A stretch of 6,368 bases of DNA, taken from CAZTEB01 sp964612735. GTDB taxonomy: Bacteria > Patescibacteriota > Microgenomatia > UBA1400 > PJMF01. Positions within the stretch are counted from its first letter, which is position 1; every line of letters starts with the position of its first letter. The notes beneath the pieces are model-generated. The model searched no databases and was not told where the DNA came from. It saw nothing but the letters and a program-made list of their open reading frames with translations. Shown here one piece after another: positions 1-5,122 of the stretch. Position numbers and translations under genes: made by a program. The DNA is taken from positions 1 through 6,368 of the forward strand of contig CAZTEB010000046.1 in assembly GCA_964612735.1 (NCBI GenBank), read 5' to 3'.

Positions 1-257
1 GTGTCGTAACTGACGGCTTTTTTCTTGGCTTGTTCGATAGTGTACTTGGGGTCACCAAAGCGATGATTGCCAAATGTCAGCACCCAGTTCTTACCAGTAA
101 AGTCTTCTATGCCTTTTTCACCGTTTACTTCATTGAGGGATTGAGCGATGCCTTTTTCGAGAAACTGCTGGTAGCTTTCAATTTGCAGTGCTACTAGGTC
201 AAGTTCAGGAAGATTGGTGTAGTCTTTTCCCCAATTCTGTCGGTGTGACTGTGGCAT
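1..257 (-). CDS. rpoB: DNA-directed RNA polymerase subunit beta, N-terminal fragment (runs off the window)
   Basis: The catalytic beta subunit of RNA polymerase, which with beta' forms the active-site cleft. Only the first 85 codons lie here; the gene continues past base 1. The fragment begins MPQSHRQNW and holds the conserved beta N-terminal block: LPELDLVALQIESYQQFLEKG at about residues 17-37 (compare LPDLIEIQxESFxWFLEEG in other bacteria), then IEDFTG near 50, and LTFGNHRFGDPKYTIEQAK at about 60-78 (compare LEFGxYRLGEPKYSVEECK). The ATG at 257 is chosen because AGGAG lies 5 nt upstream and homology begins soon after. It sits 111 nt downstream of mltG rather than after rplJ-rplL as in most bacteria, and a candidate promoter and hairpins lie in that gap. 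Identification is firm from the motif block, although the protein is truncated by the window edge. Confidence 0.95.
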   Translation of the reverse strand, partial: MPQSHRQNWGKDYTNLPELDLVALQIESYQQFLEKGIAQSLNEVNGEKGIEDFTGKNWVLTFGNHRFGDPKYTIEQAKKKAVSYD

Positions 258-262
258 TCAGG

Positions 263-267
263 CTCCT
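263..267 (-). promoter_or_regulatory. Shine-Dalgarno sequence of rpoB
   Basis: The minus strand reads AGGAG followed by 5 nt (CCTGA) and the ATG at 257. It is the only clear Shine-Dalgarno sequence among the five start sites visible in the window, and it fixes the rpoB start. It lies only 1 nt downstream of the inverted repeat at 269-284, so that hairpin could affect ribosome access. Confidence 0.8.
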
Positions 268-268
268 A

Positions 269-284
269 TCTAGCGCTCTCTAGA
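269..284 (-). repeat. inverted repeat next to the rpoB ribosome-binding site
   Basis: Minus strand TCTAG-AGAGCG-CTAGA: a perfect 5-bp stem with a 6-nt loop, ending 1 nt before the AGGAG of rpoB. The stem is weak and A/U-containing, so its function is uncertain. It is the third of three 5-6-5 inverted repeats in the rpoB leader. Confidence 0.5.
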
Positions 285-287
285 CGT

Positions 288-309
288 AAAAAGCACCCTG
301 GTGTGGGTG
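288..309 (-). terminator. weak Rho-independent terminator or attenuator between mltG and rpoB
   Basis: The minus strand reads CACCC-ACACCA-GGGTG, then C and five Ts. That gives a 5-bp, four-G:C stem followed by a U-run, the form of an intrinsic terminator. The stem is shorter than strong terminators, so termination would be partial. It lies downstream of the mltG stop and also downstream of the candidate rpoB promoter (349-377). It could therefore close the alaS-mltG transcript or attenuate rpoB, in line with control of rpoB in other bacteria, though no specific mechanism can be read from the sequence. Confidence 0.5.
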
Positions 310-322
310 TTGTTGTGAAAAT

Positions 323-338
323 GACTGTTTTTTCAGTC
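323..338 (-). repeat. inverted repeat in the rpoB leader
   Basis: Minus strand GACTG-AAAAAA-CAGTC: a perfect 5-bp stem with a 6-nt all-A loop. If the promoter at 349-377 is used, this hairpin would lie within the first about 20 nt of the rpoB transcript, where a 5' stem often protects mRNA from decay. That role is inference. Confidence 0.5.
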
Positions 339-348
339 GAATCCGAGT

Positions 349-377
349 ACTATATCAAACAAAAAACACTAACGCAA
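349..377 (-). promoter_or_regulatory. candidate sigma70-type promoter for rpoB
   Basis: On the minus strand, TTGCGT (372-377) is separated by exactly 17 nt from TATAGT (349-354). The hexamers match TTGACA at 3 of 6 and TATAAT at 5 of 6 positions. The -35 box overlaps the last codons of mltG. Transcription would begin near 342, giving a leader of about 85 nt that contains the three inverted repeats. This is a sequence match only. Confidence 0.5.
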
Positions 378-1358
378 GTACCTCTGCACATTGCGATTGT
401 GTTCATCAAGAGTTGTACCGTAATGAATAGTACCACTTGTGTCATGGATGTAAAAGAGGTAGTCATGATCAGCTGAGACAGCAGTGGCTTTAATTGCATC
501 AGCTCCGGGATTAGCGATCGGTCGAGGTGGTAAACCAGGCTGTCCGTAGGTGTTGTAAGGCGAACTACTCTGCTTAGTTGCCACTGATGGTGGTTCCCAC
601 CAGCCCTGAGCTTGGGCATCATAACCTTCAATGTACTGAAGGGTAGCATCAGCTTGTAGCGCCATGTCGATGTCGTAGCGATTCCATAGCACACCAGCCA
701 CCTGCCGCATCTGTTCGTATCCTCGGGCTTCTCGCTCGACTATCGAAGCCATGATTAAGATCTCATCGATGTCTCGACCAGATGCTTGTATCTCAGGCTC
801 AAGTTCAGTAATAGTGGTAGCGAAAGTGTCGGTTAACAATTCATAGATCTGAGCTGCGGTAAATTCCCTGGGAACTAAGTACGTCTCTGGAAATAAAATA
901 CCTTCTTCATCCTGAGCCAAACTCAAAAACTCTTGCTCGTCAAATGATTCCAGCTCTTGGTTGGCGAGATACGCAGCAATTTCTTCAACTCGCCAGCCCT
1001 CTGGAATGGTGATCCAGGTGTCGTCAGAGCCCTGTGTGAAACTGCGAGCAATCTCACCAGTATTCATGCTGGGTGAAACCTCAAATGAGCCAGATTGAAT
1101 CTTTGAGGCCAAACCATCCTTGAGCACAGCAAACCGAAACGCCAGCGGATGACGAATAAGACCTTCCTCTGCCAAGCGATTACCAATCACGCTTAAGGCT
1201 TGCCCTTTGGGGATCACAAATCGAACCAGCTCAGCTTCACTGGCAGAAACCGGTGTCAGCTGATGCAACACAGCACCAACGACAGCCGCGACTAGAACTA
1301 GTAACACAATAAGTACCAGACTAAGGATAGAGAGGAGAGATCGGCTTTTCTTTGCCAT
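369..1358 (-). CDS. mltG: endolytic murein transglycosylase MltG (YceG-like)
   Basis: Membrane-anchored lytic transglycosylase that cuts nascent glycan strands and is thought to set their length during peptidoglycan synthesis. From the ATG at 1358 the protein is 329 aa, starting MAKKSRSLLSILSL; an in-frame GTG at 1376 adds six residues (MLYSFF). The ATG gives a normal short basic N-terminus before the membrane helix, but the GTG has the same upstream motif as ruvX, so the start is open. Positions below count from the GTG. A membrane helix covers about 14-37. A LysM-like region follows, with FVIPKGQALSVIGNRL at 53-68. The catalytic block is IMASIVERE at 208-216, with E214 matching the active-site Glu of E. 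coli MltG. Next come QADATLQY (241-248), SPYNTYGQPGLPPRPIANPG (272-291) and the closing YLFYIHD and H..N motifs. Length is typical. It follows ruvX by 15 or 33 nt. Confidence 0.95.
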   Translation of the reverse strand: MAKKSRSLLSILSLVLIVLLVLVAAVVGAVLHQLTPVSASEAELVRFVIPKGQALSVIGNRLAEEGLIRHPLAFRFAVLKDGLASKIQSGSFEVSPSMNTGEIARSFTQGSDDTWITIPEGWRVEEIAAYLANQELESFDEQEFLSLAQDEEGILFPETYLVPREFTAAQIYELLTDTFATTITELEPEIQASGRDIDEILIMASIVEREARGYEQMRQVAGVLWNRYDIDMALQADATLQYIEGYDAQAQGWWEPPSVATKQSSSPYNTYGQPGLPPRPIANPGADAIKATAVSADHDYLFYIHDTSGTIHYGTTLDEHNRNVQRYLR

Positions 1359-1366
1359 AAAGAATG

Positions 1367-1375
1367 AGTATAGCA
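1367..1375 (-). promoter_or_regulatory. extended -10 element at the mltG start
   Basis: Minus strand TGCTATACT, an extended -10 (TGnTATACT, 5 of 6 match to TATAAT), with no convincing -35. It overlaps the alternative GTG codon at 1376. Initiation 7-9 nt downstream would fall on or just before the ATG at 1358, giving a leaderless mltG transcript. Inferred from spacing alone. Confidence 0.35.
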
Positions 1376-1378
1376 CGT

Positions 1379-1390
1379 AGTAGCGCTACT
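1379..1390 (-). repeat. 12-bp palindrome directly before the mltG GTG
   Basis: AGTAGCGCTACT is a perfect palindrome. On the minus strand it is followed by AC and the GTG at 1376. The same arrangement, AGTAGCTACT plus AC plus ATG, precedes ruvX (1782-1796), differing only by a CG insertion at the centre and A/G in the start codon. It fills most of the gap after the ruvX stop codon at 1392-1394. It could be an operator or a translation-start element. Confidence 0.5.
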
Positions 1391-1391
1391 T

Positions 1392-1784
1392 CTAATCCAG
1401 CCACTCCTGGAGAAACTCTGCTGCAGCCAGATCATCAATTGGTTTGCCCGATCTGACGTTCTTTTTACGGTGACGTGTCGTTTTATCCAAGACTGTTTTT
1501 GATGACAGAGTTTCATCTACAAAATGAACTGGTAACTGTAGTTGTTCTTGGAGCACTTCTCCAAAAGCTCGAGTTTTCAGGGCCATCTCATTTTCAGAGA
1601 GACCAAGTACTATCTGCCTCACCTGCTCTCGCTGACAGATGGTCTGAATCTGCTCGATCGCCCGTCGCTGATCTTGAGCGCTAATAATAGTCAATGGCTC
1701 CGCTAAAGAGGCCCTTGAGATTGCCAAGCCAATTCGCTTGGTGCCAAAATCAATGGCAAGGGTAGTTGGGGGAAACGAGTTCAT
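1392..1784 (-). CDS. ruvX: putative pre-16S rRNA nuclease RuvX/YqgF
   Basis: RNase H-fold nuclease of the YqgF/RuvX family, implicated in 5'-end maturation of 16S rRNA and resembling Holliday-junction resolvases in fold. The 130-aa protein has the family's usual length. Visible motifs are AIDFGTKRIGLA (10-21, with catalytic D12), IVLGLSENEM (58-67), FVDETLSS (88-95, with D90/E91) and the C-terminal PIDDLAAAEFLQEWL (115-129, with D117/D118). The GLSENEM segment replaces the GLPLNxDG loop of E. coli; from memory this form occurs in several Patescibacteria lineages. The frame is open further upstream to 1838, but the extra 18 residues overlap the sortase and lie before the family's N-terminus, so the ATG at 1784 is preferred. 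It lies 25 nt after the sortase stop. There is no Shine-Dalgarno sequence; a palindrome and a -10-like box take its place. Confidence 0.93.
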   Translation of the reverse strand: MNSFPPTTLAIDFGTKRIGLAISRASLAEPLTIISAQDQRRAIEQIQTICQREQVRQIVLGLSENEMALKTRAFGEVLQEQLQLPVHFVDETLSSKTVLDKTTRHRKKNVRSGKPIDDLAAAEFLQEWLD

Positions 1785-1786
1785 GT

Positions 1787-1796
1787 AGTAGCTACT
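1787..1796 (-). repeat. 10-bp palindrome directly before the ruvX ATG
   Basis: AGTAGCTACT is a perfect palindrome followed on the minus strand by AC and the ruvX ATG. It pairs with the related palindrome at 1379-1390 before mltG. It occupies the place where a Shine-Dalgarno sequence would be expected. Confidence 0.5.
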
Positions 1797-1824
1797 ATAT
1801 ACCACAGCCCTAGCTTGAAACCAA
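1796..1824 (-). promoter_or_regulatory. candidate internal promoter for ruvX-mltG
   Basis: On the minus strand, TTGGTT (1819-1824) is 17 nt from TATATA (1796-1801), which has an extended TGG directly before it. The hexamers match consensus at only 3 and 4 positions. Transcription would start about 5-8 nt before the ruvX ATG. The -35 box lies within the last codons of the sortase gene. Weak support. Confidence 0.3.
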
Positions 1825-2760
1825 CTGGGCCGTAACAACCCCCCTACGCAAGTAGGTTCCCTCTGGAGTACATGTCACCAACTTAAGCTGCTGAGAGTTG
1901 TAGTTTTGAGTCAAGATATGGACATCCTCAGGTTTAACTTCAACTTTTTCTCTCATTAGATAGCGATACTTCACGCCATCTTTGGTCACAAAAATCTCGT
2001 CACCAGGCTGAAGCGTCATGATGGTGCTGAAGATAGATACGTACCTACGCGGATTACTTTCACTGGGGTTATAGAACTGTCGAAGCACAGAGTGCCCAAA
2101 AATAACCGGCGCTCCATGATCACCAGGATCGGCCGTGCCGGGATACTGAATTAAGCCAGAATTGAGGTCGGTGCCGCCTATGACTACCACAGCGTTCTTA
2201 ATATTAAGTTTGGGTATATCTATCACATACTGCTCACCATCTTCTGTGCCAGCATCAAGCTCAGCCAGCTGTGTGTCGCTGAACCAATTGGCTAGATTGG
2301 TGTAATCGAGCTGAGCATCTAGAATCTCTGGTCCCTCAGCTTGGCTCGCAGTTGCTTGAGAAGTATATGAATCTGTGGAAACGGCAATCAGCGGCTCGGA
2401 CAGCACTTGCTCACTAGGTATGGGATGGGTGAGTTGCTCTTCAGCAAAGATTGGCAGACTAGAGATATATGAAGAGCTGATAGGAACCACTGCACTTCCA
2501 ACCAAAAAGAGTCCTAATGCAATAAAGCTCACTGGCAGCGCATAGGCGCCAAATCGCATCCACCACGGCTGCTGTTTAACGAGCGTCGTCTGTTGCTGTT
2601 CGTCAAGTTGATGCTCCACCTTAGCTGCTGTTTGTGATCTCTGATGTAGCTCTTGTGCTTTGTGATCGAGCTCATCTAGAGAAACACCGCTTGAGAGTGC
2701 CTGACGATACACTGATACCAGTGAGGGCTGGGTGGTGGTTGAGTGGTCTTGGCGCGCCAT
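1810..2760 (-). CDS. sortase family cysteine transpeptidase, membrane-anchored
   Basis: Sortases cut a sorting motif in exported proteins and join them to the cell wall or to each other. The 316-aa protein has, in order: a cytoplasmic N-terminus of about 65 residues, Gln/Glu-rich and probably partly coiled coil (about 28-60); one membrane helix (about 70-92, signal-anchor); a Ser/Thr-rich linker (about 95-150); and the sortase beta-barrel (about 175-316). Catalytic residues are visible: H223 in VIFGHS, C297 in KLVTCTPEG, and R305 or R306 in YLRRGVVTAQL. YVIDIPKLNI (178-187) is the usual first barrel strand. It resembles class D/E sortases, but subclass assignment is uncertain. The long cytoplasmic tail is more than most sortases have. 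The ATG at 2760 is 12 nt after the stop of the upstream gene, so the two are probably co-transcribed; no Shine-Dalgarno sequence is visible. No protein in the window carries a clear sorting signal, so its substrate is unknown. Confidence 0.93.
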   Translation of the reverse strand: MARQDHSTTTQPSLVSVYRQALSSGVSLDELDHKAQELHQRSQTAAKVEHQLDEQQQTTLVKQQPWWMRFGAYALPVSFIALGLFLVGSAVVPISSSYISSLPIFAEEQLTHPIPSEQVLSEPLIAVSTDSYTSQATASQAEGPEILDAQLDYTNLANWFSDTQLAELDAGTEDGEQYVIDIPKLNIKNAVVVIGGTDLNSGLIQYPGTADPGDHGAPVIFGHSVLRQFYNPSESNPRRYVSIFSTIMTLQPGDEIFVTKDGVKYRYLMREKVEVKPEDVHILTQNYNSQQLKLVTCTPEGTYLRRGVVTAQLVSS

Positions 2761-2772
2761 GGTTGGACAGTA

Positions 2773-5046
2773 CTACTCTTGCCCCACAAACATAAAGGTA
2801 ACAGCCTGTGGACTACTGGGAATGGTGTTGGCTATAAACCGAGCAGGAAATGGTGATAGCACTATGGTGACATCCCTCACTTCACCTTTACCCCTTAGCA
2901 CAGCCGCAGCACTATCTGGTGATAAACCAGCAATCTCTTGAACCCAGGTGTCAGTGAAGATGGTGGGAATAGCAGTAGAACTAACGTTGGCAGTCAGAGT
3001 AATTTGGGCAGAGTCACTGGCAGACTCCGTTGGTTGTGACAGAATACTCGGTGGTTGAGTCGAGAGTTGGTGGTTGGATGGCACCTCACTAGATAACACG
3101 TGCTCCGCCAGCGGCTGCAAGTCCTCGTTGTTATACGAGACAGCCTGCACCAAAAGCGACAAATTGAGCTCAAGTGTTCTCACTTCATCTCCTACTTCAG
3201 CATCAAAGCTTGCTGACTCAACCTCCGTGATGCCACTTGGCACAATGTACTTACCATCACCGGCACTAGCCTGCAGCTGCTCCACCGCCTCATCAACTAA
3301 CTCTTGCTTCAACTCAGCCAAAACTGTGTCTCTATCGTCCTGCGAAACAACTCGTACCTCTCGACTAGCTCCACCCGATAAACCCTCAGTAATAGTCGCG
3401 CTGTACGTAGTATCTGAAAAGTCAGCTACCGTCATCTCGGTTTCATCAGCAAGGTTACCCTCTGCTCCGATGGCCGTAGCAGTAATCTGAGCTTCAGCAC
3501 TACCATACGTCCTTGTTTCTGAGCCAGAACTTTGACTAACGCTAGCAGAAGCTATAGTGACTTCTTCATCTAGAGTAAATGCGAGTTGACCAGAGCTCAA
3601 CCTAGTACCCGCCGCAAAAGTCTTCTCGCTATCAGTCTTATTAAAGATGGTCACTCCGCCAGTGGCGGGCTCACCAACTAAGGTCACACCAGTTGTCTCG
3701 ACCGTCTTGGTGCCACTAACAGTATCTGAGACGACATCAGCCTTAAGAACTTGCTCTGTGGGGGATGATTCACTAGCATCTGGATCGAGCACAATCTCAA
3801 CCTCTTTACTAACTGGAACTCCAACTAGTGATATTTCAACCAGCGCTTTCCGAGTCAAAATAGTCGCCGCTACTCCTACAGCAACTAATACCAGAAGGCC
3901 CGCTCCAAAACCACCAATCACAAATGGCATGTGGGTTGCTATCCAGTGCTTCAAGGCCGAGTCTGAATCATGATCAGCATGAGTATCTCGATCATGGGCA
4001 ACAGCGGTTTTTGCGGTGGTATGAGTTTTTTTAAACCCCGGTATTTTAGACATAAAGGTTTTGAAAAACCCCTTTGAACTTTTTGAGGCTTTTTGATCTG
4101 ACGAAGATTCCTTTTGAGCTTGCTCGTCGGCATCATGTTGATGAGCAGCTACTCCCGCAGAGTGCGCTAACACTTCAGGAGCCAGCGCCACCTCATTAGC
4201 ATCAGAATCAATATCATCTTCTTCACTACTTTTTGGCTCATCTTCATCAAGTCCAGGCGCCTCGGTTGAGCCAGGTGTCGGCAAGCCACCCCCAGTTGCT
4301 AACGCTTTACCACCCTCCGTAACTACCGCCGCTAAGGCAGTTTGCTCATCTACTACATCTATGGTTGGAGTCTGCAAAAAAGCATGAGTTGTCGTCCAGT
4401 CATGACCCAACAGTACCTGCTGCTGCTCCCTCACTTCATCTTGATCCACTCCAAGGCCAACTATAGTCATGGCTGAGGGAAAATGCGCACCAGCCTCTAC
4501 GGAGTACTCTTGAAACCTAGCTAAGGCTTCGGTCACATCAGACACCACTGCCTTCGACCGACCTACTTGCTCTGACTTAACCAGAGAACCTCGATCAACT
4601 ACTGACACCACTAGGTCATCTGGCAACAACTGGACAAGTAATGTAGAAAGCTGAGGATCTTTTTTGAGGAAGTGGTGATAGAGTGCCTCTGTCATCACTA
4701 CAAACCCCACTGGCTGAAGCGACAACTCCTCAGTCACTTTCTTGAGTAGTGGTTTTTTGGCATCAGTAATACCGGCGTCATCCACCCAACTTGCTTCAAA
4801 TCCAAAGACTGTTTCGTTGACGTTTTCAGACTGCTTTCCTAGTTCTTGTAGTGCTTTATCCGTAGAGAGCAAACAGCTCTGCTGATCTTTATAGGTAAAA
4901 GGCTTTGAGTGACGCAGCACCTCAATTACATCTCCAGAGATACTCCAGAGAGCAGCCTGGATAGACGAGTTAGTCAATAACAAACTCAGTAACAGGCGCT
5001 CTTGGCCTTTCTGCTCGGAGTGCTGGAAAAGATTTGGTACGTCCAT
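2773..5046 (-). CDS. single-pass membrane protein: degenerate actin-like N-terminal half, baseplate-J-like outer half
   Basis: A 757-aa protein from the ATG at 5046; a GTG at 5055 would add three residues. Positions count from the GTG. Residues 20-250 have the strand order of the FtsA/PilM actin-like fold: LLLSLLLTNSSIQAALWSI (21-39), VFGFEASWV (83-91), LVVSVVDRGSLVKSEQVG (148-165) and MTIVGLG (196-202). The phosphate-binding DxG motifs are absent, so it probably does not hydrolyse ATP. An acidic linker (268-290), a Lys-rich segment (326-343) and a His/Asp-rich segment (345-375) precede one membrane helix (about 377-400). The outer part has the baseplate J pattern: GGVTIFNKT (466-474), AAGTRLSSGQLAF (481-493), TATAIGAEGNL (525-535) and EGLSGGASREVRVVSQDDRD (557-576). 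A terminal repeat-like region follows, with LSPFPARFI at 733-741. Topology (N-terminus inside) is inferred from the Lys-rich segment. It probably shares a transcript with the sortase 12 nt downstream. Its function is unknown; surface assembly or scaffolding is a guess. Confidence 0.8.
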   Translation of the reverse strand: MDVPNLFQHSEQKGQERLLLSLLLTNSSIQAALWSISGDVIEVLRHSKPFTYKDQQSCLLSTDKALQELGKQSENVNETVFGFEASWVDDAGITDAKKPLLKKVTEELSLQPVGFVVMTEALYHHFLKKDPQLSTLLVQLLPDDLVVSVVDRGSLVKSEQVGRSKAVVSDVTEALARFQEYSVEAGAHFPSAMTIVGLGVDQDEVREQQQVLLGHDWTTTHAFLQTPTIDVVDEQTALAAVVTEGGKALATGGGLPTPGSTEAPGLDEDEPKSSEEDDIDSDANEVALAPEVLAHSAGVAAHQHDADEQAQKESSSDQKASKSSKGFFKTFMSKIPGFKKTHTTAKTAVAHDRDTHADHDSDSALKHWIATHMPFVIGGFGAGLLVLVAVGVAATILTRKALVEISLVGVPVSKEVEIVLDPDASESSPTEQVLKADVVSDTVSGTKTVETTGVTLVGEPATGGVTIFNKTDSEKTFAAGTRLSSGQLAFTLDEEVTIASASVSQSSGSETRTYGSAEAQITATAIGAEGNLADETEMTVADFSDTTYSATITEGLSGGASREVRVVSQDDRDTVLAELKQELVDEAVEQLQASAGDGKYIVPSGITEVESASFDAEVGDEVRTLELNLSLLVQAVSYNNEDLQPLAEHVLSSEVPSNHQLSTQPPSILSQPTESASDSAQITLTANVSSTAIPTIFTDTWVQEIAGLSPDSAAAVLRGKGEVRDVTIVLSPFPARFIANTIPSSPQAVTFMFVGQE

Positions 5047-5064
5047 AGCAACCACTAGCTACCA

Positions 5065-5078
5065 TCAAGTAGCCTTGA
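5065..5078 (-). repeat. small hairpin upstream of the baseplate-J-like gene
   Basis: Minus strand TCAAG-GCTA-CTTGA: a 5-bp stem with a 4-nt loop, between the candidate -10 box (5084-5089) and the start codons at 5055/5046. It has no U-run, so it is not a terminator. Its role is unknown. Confidence 0.35.
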
Positions 5079-5083
5079 GTACC

Positions 5084-5089
5084 AGTATA
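5084..5089 (-). promoter_or_regulatory. -10-like box in the gap after alaS
   Basis: Minus strand TATACT, 5 of 6 to the -10 consensus, within the gap after alaS. No acceptable -35 lies at 16-18 nt. It may give the baseplate-J-like gene its own promoter; otherwise this gene is read through from alaS, since no terminator is visible between them. Confidence 0.3.
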
Positions 5090-5122
5090 GAGACTTTTTG
5101 CGATAAACGGTAGGGGAACAGC

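Noticed and set aside
350..694. 114-codon minus-strand frame overlapping the end of mltG
   Set aside because: It is out of frame with a clearly conserved MltG C-terminal domain and has no family features.
1785..1838. Upstream extension of ruvX by 18 residues
   Set aside because: It overlaps the sortase end and adds residues before the usual family N-terminus; the ATG at 1784 puts the DFGTKRIG motif at the normal position.
2751..2758. GGCGCGCC palindrome at the sortase start
   Set aside because: It encodes the first codons after ATG, is a single 8-bp occurrence, and has no second copy in the window to suggest a site.
3074..3973. Plus-strand open frames at 3074-3490 and 3647-3973
   Set aside because: They lie antisense to the baseplate-J-like gene and have Ser/Thr/Val-rich compositions that mirror its codons, with no recognisable motif or start signal.
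4269..4283. LPTPG sequence (residues 258-262) in the large protein as a sortase motif
   Set aside because: It lies on the presumed cytoplasmic side in a Gly/Pro linker, is not LPxTG, and is not followed by a C-terminal helix and basic tail.
2773..5055. Prophage remnant or contractile injection system, because of the baseplate-J-like signature
   Set aside because: No sheath, tube, tail fibre, integrase or lysis gene is present, and the gene sits between housekeeping genes on the same strand. The domain is found in non-phage membrane proteins of CPR bacteria.
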